A stretch of 64,000 nt of DNA from Clostridia bacterium. GTDB taxonomy: Bacteria > Bacillota > Clostridia > UBA1381. The position numbers and the translations under genes are program-made. Positions 16,419 to 24,206 of the stretch are shown one piece after another. The stretch spans positions 1-64,000 of the forward strand of contig JAFZMQ010000011.1 of NCBI GenBank assembly GCA_017551095.1, read 5' to 3'. Within the stretch, counting starts at the first letter, position 1. The number at the start of each line of letters is the position of its first letter. Under the pieces are notes generated by a model, which was not told the origin of the DNA, made no database searches, and was given only the letters and a program-made list of their open reading frames with translations.

Positions 16419-17687
16419 TTATGCACAAAACAGCTTACGGTTTTTAAATTGGAAATTAACCAGCTGTTTTAACAGGAATTTTGTTATAACTATTGCCGTA
16501 AACATACTAACAATAACACCGAGTCCCAAAGTAACTGCAAAACCTCTTATCGTTCCGATACCTGAAAGGTAAAGAACGATACAGGATATAATTGTAGTCA
16601 CGTTTGAGTCCAAAATTGCGGAAAATGCCTTGTCAAAACCGGAATCAACCGCAGCCTTTATAGATTTTCCGTTTCTTAGTTCTTCCTTCATTCTCTCAAA
16701 TATGATTACGTTTGCGTCGACCGCCATACCGAGCGAGGTTATAATACCTGCGATACCCGAAAGACTTAAGTTTACACGCAAAACACCCAAAAGAAGTGAA
16801 ATAAGTCCTACATAGATAGCCAAGGCTATTGATGCCAAAATACCTGACATTCTATAAATAACAATCATAAATAACATTATGATAAGAATTCCGATTGCCG
16901 CAGCTTTCATGGAAGACGGAAGTGCATCTGCACCAAGCTCTGCACCTATTGTTTCCTTAGTGATTGCTGTCAGTTCAAAAGGAAGTTGTCCCGATTTAAT
17001 CTGATTTGCAAGTTCCTGTGCAGTTTCGGGTGTGAAGTTACCCTCAATTATACAGGTTTCGGAATTGATTTCACTCTTAACAGACGGGCTTGAAATAATA
17101 TTTTCGTCCATTACGATTGAAATATAGTTTTTATTTTCCCCTGCCAATGCTGCTGCATTTCTTGTAGCTTCGGCAAACTTTTCAACAGCTTCGGGAGTTA
17201 AAGTGAGCTGAACATAAGCCTGTGCAGCACCTGTTGAAGATGTCTGTCCATACTTATACTCTGCATTTTTAATGTCTGTTGCACCGTCTAATACAACATT
17301 TCCGTCAGCATCCTGGAAAGTAAGCTTTGCAGTTGAACCTAAAAGACCTGCCGCTTCATCTGTGTTGGTAACAGAGGGGATTTCAACTGTTATCTGTCCG
17401 CCGTTTCCTCTTGAAATTCTTGCTTCGGTATAACCTGCACCGTTTAAACGGGCATTGAATATTGCCTCGACAATATCCATTTCAGCCTCGGTCGGATTAG
17501 CCTTATTTGCTTCAAAGGTGATTACCGAACCGCCTGCTAAGTCGATACCCTTTCTAATACCTTGCTCCTCATCAAATACGCCGCCGTATTTGAATCCTGA
17601 TACATCAAATCCCAAAAAAGCCACGCAGTTTAATATTACTGCAATTATGACCATTAGGATAAGAAGTAAAACACTCTTCTTTTTCAT
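16419..17687 (-). CDS. secD: Protein translocase subunit SecD
   Basis: Partner of SecF in protein export. I place the start at the ATG of MKKKSVLLLIL because GAAAGGA lies 8 bp before it; upstream in-frame codons have no such site. The protein has 422 residues: an N-terminal membrane segment, GIRKGIDLAGG near the first external domain (the D1 signature), the extracytoplasmic P1 domain and five C-terminal membrane segments. These carry AAIGILIIMLFMIVIYR, GMAVDANVIIFERMKEE and SGIGTIRGFAVTLGLG. Its own promoter diverges from that of the methyltransferase gene. Confidence 0.96.
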   Translation of the reverse strand: MKKKSVLLLILMVIIAVILNCVAFLGFDVSGFKYGGVFDEEQGIRKGIDLAGGSVITFEANKANPTEAEMDIVEAIFNARLNGAGYTEARISRGNGGQITVEIPSVTNTDEAAGLLGSTAKLTFQDADGNVVLDGATDIKNAEYKYGQTSSTGAAQAYVQLTLTPEAVEKFAEATRNAAALAGENKNYISIVMDENIISSPSVKSEINSETCIIEGNFTPETAQELANQIKSGQLPFELTAITKETIGAELGADALPSSMKAAAIGILIIMLFMIVIYRMSGILASIALAIYVGLISLLLGVLRVNLSLSGIAGIITSLGMAVDANVIIFERMKEELRNGKSIKAAVDSGFDKAFSAILDSNVTTIISCIVLYLSGIGTIRGFAVTLGLGVIVSMFTAIVITKFLLKQLVNFQFKNRKLFCA

Positions 17688-17728
17688 ATTTTGTCCATCC
17701 TTTCGTAATGTAAATAACATACTAACTT

Positions 17729-17757
17729 ATTATATCCTTTTTTTTCTAATTAGTCAA
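17729..17757 (-). promoter_or_regulatory. secD promoter
   Basis: Minus strand TTGACT (17752-17757), 17-bp spacer, TATAAT (17729-17734), about 45 bp upstream of the secD start. Confidence 0.75.
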
Positions 17758-17784
17758 TACCATTTTATTTTTTTATGCATTTAC

Positions 17785-17813
17785 TTGCCAAAAAATGTAA
17801 TTTGTTATAAAAT
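17785..17813 (+). promoter_or_regulatory. Promoter of the RNA methyltransferase gene
   Basis: Plus strand TTGCCA (17785-17790), 17-bp spacer, TAAAAT (17808-17813), 30 bp before the ATG at 17843. It is divergent from the secD promoter. Confidence 0.7.
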
Positions 17814-17842
17814 ACTATCACAAAATATGATTGGAGTTACCT

Positions 17843-18973
17843 ATGGAAAAGTTCAAGATTATTATTCCATGCCTTTTTGGTTTGGAGGCACTTGTTTCAA
17901 AAGAGCTCAAATGGCTCGGATATGAAACTTTTGCCGTTGAAGACGGGAAAGTCAGTTTTTTAGGTGATTTTGAGGCCGTGTGCCGTGCAAATTTATGGAT
18001 AAGATGCGGCGAAAGAGTTTTAATAGAAGTTGCACAATTTGATGCCGTCACCTTTGACGAGCTTTTTGAGAAAACAAAAGCTGTTAAATGGGCAGATTGG
18101 CTGCCAAAGGATGCTGCATTTCCCGTAAAGGGTTTTTGCCTTAAATCCACACTTGCAAGTATGCGTGACTGTCAGGCAATTATAAAAAAAGCCGTTGCGA
18201 CTTCCCTTTCGGAAAGCTACGGGATAGAATGGCTCCCAGAATCAGGCTCAATATATCAGTTGCAGTTTTCCGTTATGAAAGATAAAGTCACTCTTATGAT
18301 TGATACATCAGGCGACGGACTGCACAAAAGGGGCTACCGCCGTCTTTCAAATGCTGCTCCGCTTAAAGAAACAATTGCTTCGGCTATGGTAATGCTGAGT
18401 TTCTGGAAATATGAGTATCCCCTTTGCGACCTATTTTGCGGTAGCGGCACAATTCCGATTGAGGCGGCAATGTTTAAACGGAATATTGCGCCGGGACTAT
18501 CACGGGATTTTTCGGCTGAGAACTTTTCCCAAATCCCAACTGACCTTTGGAGAATTGCACGCGAAGATGCCCGTGATAAAATCAGAAACACACCACTTAA
18601 TATATACGCATCTGACATTGATGCCGAGATTCTCCCTATTGCTGAGCAAAACGCAAAAATTGCAGGTGTTGGTGATGCAATCACATTTGAATGTCAAGAT
18701 GCTACAAAATTCATATCAACCGAGCATTATGGAAGCATTATTTCAAATCCGCCATACGGTGAGCGTTTAGGCGACAAATCGGAATGTGAGGCACTTTACA
18801 GAAGCTTTGGTCATACCTTTTCTAAACTTAAAGATTGGTCATGCTATATTCTTGCCGCAGATGAAGATTTTGAAAAGCATTTTGGCAAGAAGGCGAGTAA
18901 AAAAAGGAAGATTTATAACGGTATGATAAAATGCAATATTTATCAGTACTTTGGCGAAAAACCAAAAAAATAA
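17843..18973 (+). CDS. THUMP-domain rRNA (guanine-N2-)methyltransferase, RlmL/YpsC-like
   Basis: Predicted SAM-dependent methyltransferase acting on 23S rRNA (m2G2445-type in E. coli RlmL). The start at 17843 is chosen because TTGGAG lies 6 bp before this ATG. In 376 residues it has an N-terminal ferredoxin-like/THUMP region (~1-155) and a class I methyltransferase domain. The latter has motif I CDLFCGSGTIPIEAA (~194-208), the ASDIDAEI acidic motif and catalytic motif IV NPPYGERLG (~304-312). It lacks the second (RlmK-like) methyltransferase found in E. coli RlmL, as is usual in Firmicutes. Convergent with dapL. Confidence 0.88.
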   Translation: MEKFKIIIPCLFGLEALVSKELKWLGYETFAVEDGKVSFLGDFEAVCRANLWIRCGERVLIEVAQFDAVTFDELFEKTKAVKWADWLPKDAAFPVKGFCLKSTLASMRDCQAIIKKAVATSLSESYGIEWLPESGSIYQLQFSVMKDKVTLMIDTSGDGLHKRGYRRLSNAAPLKETIASAMVMLSFWKYEYPLCDLFCGSGTIPIEAAMFKRNIAPGLSRDFSAENFSQIPTDLWRIAREDARDKIRNTPLNIYASDIDAEILPIAEQNAKIAGVGDAITFECQDATKFISTEHYGSIISNPPYGERLGDKSECEALYRSFGHTFSKLKDWSCYILAADEDFEKHFGKKASKKRKIYNGMIKCNIYQYFGEKPKK

Positions 18974-18996
18974 GCAGGATTTTTTCCTGCTTATTT

Positions 18997-20208
18997 TTAC
19001 TTAAAAAGCTTTTTAATATTTTCCATAGCCTCTATTGTCGCTTCTTTTGTGTTAAATGCCGTAAGCCGTATATATCCCTCGCCGTTTGCACCAAATCCTG
19101 CCCCGGGGGTTGTTACAACTCCTGCCTTTTCCAGAAGCTCGTCAAAAAACTCCCAGCTCGTTTTTCCGTCGGGTATTTTTGCCCATACATATGGCGAATT
19201 TACACCGCCGTATGCCTTTATACCAATACTTTTAAAAGCGTCTTTAATTATCTTAGCGTTTTCAAGATAATATAAAATGTTTGTCCGTACCTGCCGTTTT
19301 CCTTCATCTGAATATACTGCCGCAGCGGCTCTTTGAATAACATACGGAACACCGTTAAACTTAGTACATTGGCGTCTTAGCCAAAGCTTATTAAGCTCTA
19401 CTCCCTTAACTTTAACAGTTTTCGGGATTACGGTATATGCACACCTTGTTCCCGTAAAACCTGCCGTTTTTGAAAAACTGCGGAATTCTACCGCAACATC
19501 CTTTGCTCCCTCAATTTCGAAAATGGAATGCGGCACGTCAGGCTCGGTAATAAACGCCTCATATGCACCGTCAAACAAGATTATTGCACCATTTTCTTTT
19601 GCATAGTCAACCCATTTTTTAAGATGGTCTTTTGTTATTGCCACACCTGTCGGATTATTAGGATAGCAAAGATAGATAATGTCTGCCTTTTCTTTGGGGA
19701 TTTCCGGCACAAACCCGTTTTCTTCGGTAGCATTTAAATATATCAAATTATCCCATTTGCCGTTTTTATCTATTTCCCCTGCTCTGCCGCTCATTACATT
19801 TGTATCAACATAAACAGTATAAACAGGATCGCATACGGCAACTTTATTGTCCTTTGCAAAAATATCTACGATATTTCCGCAGTCGGATTTTGCACCGTCC
19901 GAAATAAATATGTCATCAGGCTCAATTCCAAGACCGTAATAGTCATTTTCGCAGATAAGCTCTCTTAAAAAGGCATACCCCTGCTCAGGACCGTATCCGT
20001 GAAAACCCTCAAAAGTTCCCATTTCATCCGTAGCCTTATGCATTGCCTCGATTACAGCTGGAATTAAAGGTCTTGTTACATCGCCTATACCCATTTTAAT
20101 AAGCTTTTTATCGGGATTTTTTTGTGAAAAATCCGCAACCTTTTTAGCTATATTGGTAAAAAGATAGCTTGGTGACAGTTTTAAAAAGTTCTCGTTAATT
20201 TTTGTCAT
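18997..20208 (-). CDS. dapL: LL-diaminopimelate aminotransferase DapL
   Basis: PLP aminotransferase that makes LL-diaminopimelate from tetrahydrodipicolinate in one step, for lysine and peptidoglycan. The start is set at the ATG of MTKINENFLKL, 9 bp after AGAGGAG; this gives 403 residues, close to the family's ~410. Motifs include GIGDVTRP (~41-48), CYPNNPTGVA (~175-184), the SFSKTAGFTGTRC Schiff-base segment (~244-256) and an arginine-bearing C-terminal EGYIRLTAFN. It follows dapF by 19 bp on the same strand. The DapL variant is typical of Clostridia, cyanobacteria and plants. Confidence 0.95.
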   Translation of the reverse strand: MTKINENFLKLSPSYLFTNIAKKVADFSQKNPDKKLIKMGIGDVTRPLIPAVIEAMHKATDEMGTFEGFHGYGPEQGYAFLRELICENDYYGLGIEPDDIFISDGAKSDCGNIVDIFAKDNKVAVCDPVYTVYVDTNVMSGRAGEIDKNGKWDNLIYLNATEENGFVPEIPKEKADIIYLCYPNNPTGVAITKDHLKKWVDYAKENGAIILFDGAYEAFITEPDVPHSIFEIEGAKDVAVEFRSFSKTAGFTGTRCAYTVIPKTVKVKGVELNKLWLRRQCTKFNGVPYVIQRAAAAVYSDEGKRQVRTNILYYLENAKIIKDAFKSIGIKAYGGVNSPYVWAKIPDGKTSWEFFDELLEKAGVVTTPGAGFGANGEGYIRLTAFNTKEATIEAMENIKKLFK

Positions 20209-20227
20209 TGTCTTTTGCTCCTCTTGT

Positions 20228-21046
20228 TTAAATTTCCCCGTCAAATACAAATTTGCACGGTCCTGTCATATACACACATTCGCCGTTCCATTCAATTTTA
20301 AGGTCACCGCCCAAAAGATGCACGGTTGCCGTTTCATCAATTAAATCGGAAAGCTTTGCCGCAACCATTGCAGCACACGCACCAGTTCCGCAGGCAAGAG
20401 TTTCACCCGCTCCTCTTTCCCATACACGCATTATGATATTTGAGCGGTCAATTACTCTGATAAATTCCGTGTTTATTCTTTCCGGGAAAATTGGATTGTT
20501 TTCAAATTTAGGTCCTATCTTTGATAGGTCGGGCATTTCGTCTATAAATACCACAATATGCGGATTTCCCATAGATACACCGGTTGTTTTATAGATTTTT
20601 CCGTCAATTTCAATGTCCTGCATTATAAATGTGTCCAAGTCCGATAAAATCGGAATGTTTTTAGGAAAAAGCTCAGGCTTTCCCATATTTACACGGACAG
20701 TTTCAACCGTTCCGCTTTCATTTAAATGTAATTGAAGATATTTAACTCCTGCAAGTGTTTCTACGCTGATTTCCGTTTTATCTGTAAGCTTCCTGTCATA
20801 AACATATTTTGCAACGCAGCGTATTGCATTTCCGCACATCTGCGCCTGTGTTCCGTCAGAATTATACATATCCATTCTGAAATCCGCAATTTCAGACGGT
20901 TTTATCAAAACAAGTCCGTCTGAGCCTATTCCAAAATGCCTGTCACTCAGCTTTTTGGCTGTTTCATTTATATTTTCAACTCTTTCTGAAAAGCAGTTAA
21001 CATATATGTAGTCATTTCCCAAGCCTTGCATTTTTGTAAATTTCAT
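20228..21046 (-). CDS. dapF: Diaminopimelate epimerase DapF
   Basis: PLP-independent racemase converting LL- to meso-diaminopimelate with two active-site cysteines. Both are present: MCGNAIRC near residue 70 and ETLACGTGACA near residue 213. The start is placed at the ATG of MKFTKMQGLGND, preceded by GGTGGTGAT, giving 272 residues, a normal length. It forms an operon with dapL, so the last two steps to meso-diaminopimelate are made together. Confidence 0.97.
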   Translation of the reverse strand: MKFTKMQGLGNDYIYVNCFSERVENINETAKKLSDRHFGIGSDGLVLIKPSEIADFRMDMYNSDGTQAQMCGNAIRCVAKYVYDRKLTDKTEISVETLAGVKYLQLHLNESGTVETVRVNMGKPELFPKNIPILSDLDTFIMQDIEIDGKIYKTTGVSMGNPHIVVFIDEMPDLSKIGPKFENNPIFPERINTEFIRVIDRSNIIMRVWERGAGETLACGTGACAAMVAAKLSDLIDETATVHLLGGDLKIEWNGECVYMTGPCKFVFDGEI

Positions 21047-21121
21047 ATAATCACCACCAAACATAACTGTAAGATATTATACCACAAAATACTTGAATAT
21101 GCAATAATTTACAATAATATT

Positions 21122-21895
21122 TTATTTTAAACCCACATCTAACGCCATCATAAGAACAAAGCCAAGTGCAAAAAATATTGTACCAATACTAAACTGTCCT
21201 TCATCCTCCTGCGTGGGCAAAAGTTCCTCAATCACAACATAAAACATCGCACCCGCCGCAAAACTTAAAAAATACGGCATAAGCGGTACAAAAAAACTTG
21301 CGGCGACTATTGTTAAAACCGCTCCGATAGGCTCTACAATTCCTGATAGTACGCCATAAATAAAGGCTCGTTTTTTTGAAACACCCCGTACTTTCAGCGG
21401 CATAGAGACAATTGCTCCCTCAGGGAAATTTTGAAGTGCAATTCCTACCGATAACGCCATTGCACTCATAATGTTTATGCCGCTATGTCCATATATTAAA
21501 CCGGCATAAACAATGCCAACAGCCATACCCTCGGGCAAATTGTGTATTGTTACTGCCAAAATGAGTTTTGTAGTTTTTGAAAGCCCTGTTTTTTTGGTGC
21601 TTTGAAAGCTAAAATGAGGCATTATAATATCTAATAATATTAAAAACAGTATTCCTGCCAAAAAACCGATTGAGGCAGGAATAAAAGATAAAATTCCCAG
21701 AAAACTGCTATTCTCAATTGCAGGTAAAATGAGGCTAAAAAATGATGCCGCCACCATCACTCCTCCCGCAAATCCGTTTAAGGCTCTGTTCATTTTTTCC
21801 GTTATATTTTTTCTTAAAAAAAATACGCAAAAAGAGCCTAAGGTAGTGCCTAAAAACGGAATCATTATTCCGTAAAATGCTGATTTTTCCGTAAT
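21122..21895 (-). CDS. ZIP-family metal transporter (ZupT-like)
   Basis: Integral membrane transporter importing Zn or related divalent metals. About eight membrane segments are visible in ~257 residues, with the metal-site motifs HNLPEGMAVG in segment IV and NFPEGAIVSMPL in segment V and a conserved EELLP toward the end. The start is unclear. The longest frame begins with GTG inside the GGAGGTG ribosome site (21901). An ATT at 21895 lies at ideal spacing after GGAGG. The first ATG is at 21865, 29 bp away, and begins the first membrane segment (MIPFLGTTLGS). I list the ATT position. The terminator downstream of this region belongs to the regulator gene to the right. Confidence 0.85.
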   Translation of the reverse strand: MTEKSAFYGIMIPFLGTTLGSFCVFFLRKNITEKMNRALNGFAGGVMVAASFFSLILPAIENSSFLGILSFIPASIGFLAGILFLILLDIIMPHFSFQSTKKTGLSKTTKLILAVTIHNLPEGMAVGIVYAGLIYGHSGINIMSAMALSVGIALQNFPEGAIVSMPLKVRGVSKKRAFIYGVLSGIVEPIGAVLTIVAASFFVPLMPYFLSFAAGAMFYVVIEELLPTQEDEGQFSIGTIFFALGFVLMMALDVGLK

Positions 21896-21977
21896 TGTCA
21901 CCTCCTTTTTTGCATTTTATCAGCCTTTTTATCATATGCAAAATGGAGATACTGTGACTCAATTTAATTTTCATAAA

Positions 21978-22009
21978 AAAAATCAAAATGCAGTTGCATT
22001 TTGATTTTT
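21978..22009. terminator. Terminator left of the HTH/zinc-ribbon gene
   Basis: A 15-bp perfect inverted repeat, AAAAATCAAAATGCA / TGCATTTTGATTTTT with a 2-nt loop, lies just past the stop of the regulator gene on the minus strand. Confidence 0.85.
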
Positions 22010-22028
22010 AAATACATTCATAAAAAAC

Positions 22029-22793
22029 TTATCTTTTTTTGTATAAAACTAATTCCGGATTTTTTCCCTCCGCCTCATAAGTGCATACCATAATAAAATC
22101 CATATTTGCAAGAACTCCAAAGCACCGTTCTCCGCCGAATTCCGATTCCAACTGATTACCAAGATAGGTTGTTCCGTCATTTAAAAATTTCACCTTTTCA
22201 CCGCTTGGAAGTCGGTATTCAAGATTTACATACTGTCCGACAAGAGCATTTAGCTTTTCGAGTTTGGGCATACCTTCAATGTTTAAGGCGTTTATTTCTG
22301 CAATAAGCTGTTTTTTGAATTTTTCAAATTCGCCGTTATCGCCAAGCTCCCCGTACCGTTTCCAATAGTTTAGTTCGGGAAGCCTTTGTTTCATATAATT
22401 ACGGGCTTGTTCTTCGGAAAAGTTCTCGTTTGCCATATGCTTAACGCAGACTTCTATTAAATCGTCCATATTTCCATATGTATATGTGCCGTCTGCATAG
22501 CACCATTTGCAGTATTCTTCATTAAAAGTGCCGTCCTTCTCCTTACTGATATTAGAATCCTCCAACGGCATACCGCAGCATTGACAAATAAGCTGCCGGG
22601 GAGAGCCTAACAGGGTGTTAATAGAAACATTAAATAGTTTTGACAATAGCTTCAAGGTTTCTGTATTAGGGGTTGTTTCCCCGTTTTCCCAGCGTGATAC
22701 CGCCTGTCTTGTGACATAAACTTTTTCTGCAAGTTCATCTTGCGATAAGCCGCTTTCTGTCCGCAATTTTAGAATTATATCTTTTGTTTCCAT
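22029..22793 (-). CDS. XRE-type HTH regulator with zinc ribbon
   Basis: A 254-residue predicted transcription regulator. Residues ~5-60 are a helix-turn-helix of the XRE class (ESGLSQDELAEKVYVTRQAVSRWENG). Residues ~70-95 carry CQCCGMP and CKWCYADG, a CxxC...CxxC zinc ribbon like that of the AraC/‘putative zinc ribbon' proteins. A helical middle follows, and a C-terminal ~75-residue domain (YVNLEYRLPSGEKVKF to the end) that I do not recognise. GAGGTGAAAATGCT precedes the ATG. A palindrome next to its own promoter suggests autoregulation. Ligand and targets are unknown. Confidence 0.8.
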   Translation of the reverse strand: METKDIILKLRTESGLSQDELAEKVYVTRQAVSRWENGETTPNTETLKLLSKLFNVSINTLLGSPRQLICQCCGMPLEDSNISKEKDGTFNEEYCKWCYADGTYTYGNMDDLIEVCVKHMANENFSEEQARNYMKQRLPELNYWKRYGELGDNGEFEKFKKQLIAEINALNIEGMPKLEKLNALVGQYVNLEYRLPSGEKVKFLNDGTTYLGNQLESEFGGERCFGVLANMDFIMVCTYEAEGKNPELVLYKKR

Positions 22794-22813
22794 AGCATTT
22801 TCACCTCAAACCT

Positions 22814-22858
22814 ACTATATCAGTTTAATTTACAGTTGACAAGCAACTCCCAGTTGCT
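22814..22858 (-). promoter_or_regulatory. Promoter and palindromic operator of the HTH/zinc-ribbon gene
   Basis: Minus strand TTGTCA (22837-22842) and TATAGT (22814-22819) with a 17-bp spacer. Touching the -35 box is a 7-bp perfect palindrome with 3-bp spacer, AGCAACT-ccc-AGTTGCT (22842-22858). A further AGTTG half-site sits at 22834-22838. This is a likely repressor site. Confidence 0.6.
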
Positions 22859-22907
22859 ATTACGAAATAAAATAGTTAAATTTGCTCAAACCTCTCATAT
22901 ATAACTA

Positions 22908-24092
22908 CTATAAAGACAAAAAGTCAGAATACAGTGCATTTTTCATTTCTGTTTGAATTTTAATATTCCAATTATGAACCTGCTGAAAATATGTAAGCGA
23001 TAATTTGTTTTCGGTGTCAACCAGAGCAAAAGCTCCTCCCGCTCCATCCCAGCCGAATTCACCGATTGGGCTTAGCGAATCATCTTTGCCTATTTTTGTA
23101 CGGACTCCCAGTCCGTAGCCATAGCCCGGCCTCATCTTCAGGAAATCTTCAAGCGGTTTTCCTTCAATCTGGCATGTTTTCATAAGTTTTACAGAAGACT
23201 CAGACAAAATCCTGTTTCCGTTTTTTCCAACACCACCATTTGCCATGGCGTCAAGAAAGACCGCATAATCCATAGTAGATGATGTGAGTCCTGCACCGCC
23301 GCTTTCATAATCCTCTGATATATTAAAATCATGTTGTAGCGGCAGACGTTTAAGATTCTTTTTATCATCATACGTATACCGGGCAGCCATTTTACTAAGC
23401 CTGTCTTCATCTTTTGGGACTCCGAAAAAAGTATTATTCATGCCAAGCGGGATAAATATATTTTCTTTCATATATTCTCCCAATCTTTGACCTGACAAAA
23501 CTTCAATTAAAGCACCAAGCACATCATGGCAAAGACTGTACCTGTATCTTGTGCCCGGTTCAAAACCCAAAACGGTTTCAGACATTGCCCTTACAATATC
23601 ACGCGTACTTGTTTTATTATTCGATAAAGCTTTTTTTATACCTTCTGCCTTCACATTATAATCCAATCCGGCTGTCATGGTAAAAAGATGTTTTATCGTT
23701 ATAGGGTTTACGGCATAGCATTCGCCATTTACCGTTGCTTCTTCACCCAAAGTCTTTCCGGTTGCAATATCGGCGGAGTTATTGTTAGTATATTGTTCTG
23801 ACGCAATACGCATCTTTTTAAATTCAGGCAAGTAATCAGAAACAGGATCTTCTAATTTGAACTTACCCTTTTCAAAAAGCTGCAATGCCGAAACGCATGT
23901 AAGCATTTTAGTCATTGAAAATATTGAAAATAATTCATTGCCGTTCATCAACTTGTTATTTTCTAAGTCGCTTTTTCCTGTATAGTATCTAAAAAGCAAG
24001 TCATGATTCTTATACACAGCACAATCAACGCCGGGGACATTATATTCTTCCAAAAAATTATCCATACATCTTTTTAGATTAATAAATTCCAT
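22908..24092 (-). CDS. Serine hydrolase (beta-lactamase/class C PBP-like)
   Basis: Serine hydrolase of the penicillin-binding-like fold, 394 residues. The nucleophile motif SMTK (SIFSMTKML, ~56-64), the tyrosine motif YSL in GTRYRYSLCHD (~175-185) and the third motif GWDGAGG near residue 350 are present. There is no signal peptide or membrane segment, so it is probably a cytosolic esterase, amidase or peptidase (EstB or AmpH-like group) and not a resistance beta-lactamase. AAGGAG lies 9 bp before the ATG. A weak promoter, TTGAAA (24138-24143) and TATTAT (24114-24119) with 18 bp between, is upstream. Substrate unknown. Confidence 0.82.
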   Translation of the reverse strand: MEFINLKRCMDNFLEEYNVPGVDCAVYKNHDLLFRYYTGKSDLENNKLMNGNELFSIFSMTKMLTCVSALQLFEKGKFKLEDPVSDYLPEFKKMRIASEQYTNNNSADIATGKTLGEEATVNGECYAVNPITIKHLFTMTAGLDYNVKAEGIKKALSNNKTSTRDIVRAMSETVLGFEPGTRYRYSLCHDVLGALIEVLSGQRLGEYMKENIFIPLGMNNTFFGVPKDEDRLSKMAARYTYDDKKNLKRLPLQHDFNISEDYESGGAGLTSSTMDYAVFLDAMANGGVGKNGNRILSESSVKLMKTCQIEGKPLEDFLKMRPGYGYGLGVRTKIGKDDSLSPIGEFGWDGAGGAFALVDTENKLSLTYFQQVHNWNIKIQTEMKNALYSDFLSL

Positions 24093-24206
24093 CGTTAACT
24101 ACTCCTTAATATAATAATATATTAACTTATCCAAAAATTTCAAAGGGTTGATTTTACCGCGAAAGACAAGGGGGACACCTATGCCCCCCATATCACAGAT
24201 TGACCA

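Noticed and set aside
22908-24092. Beta-lactam resistance gene
   Set aside because: It has the SxxK fold motifs but no signal peptide and no class C YxN/KTG motifs; more likely an esterase or peptidase.
24168-24190. G-run/C-run hairpin (GGGGG...CCCCCC) as a terminator of the alkaline phosphatase gene
   Set aside because: The stem lies upstream of the serine hydrolase end on the wrong side for that gene's stop and has no T-run, so it is left unassigned.
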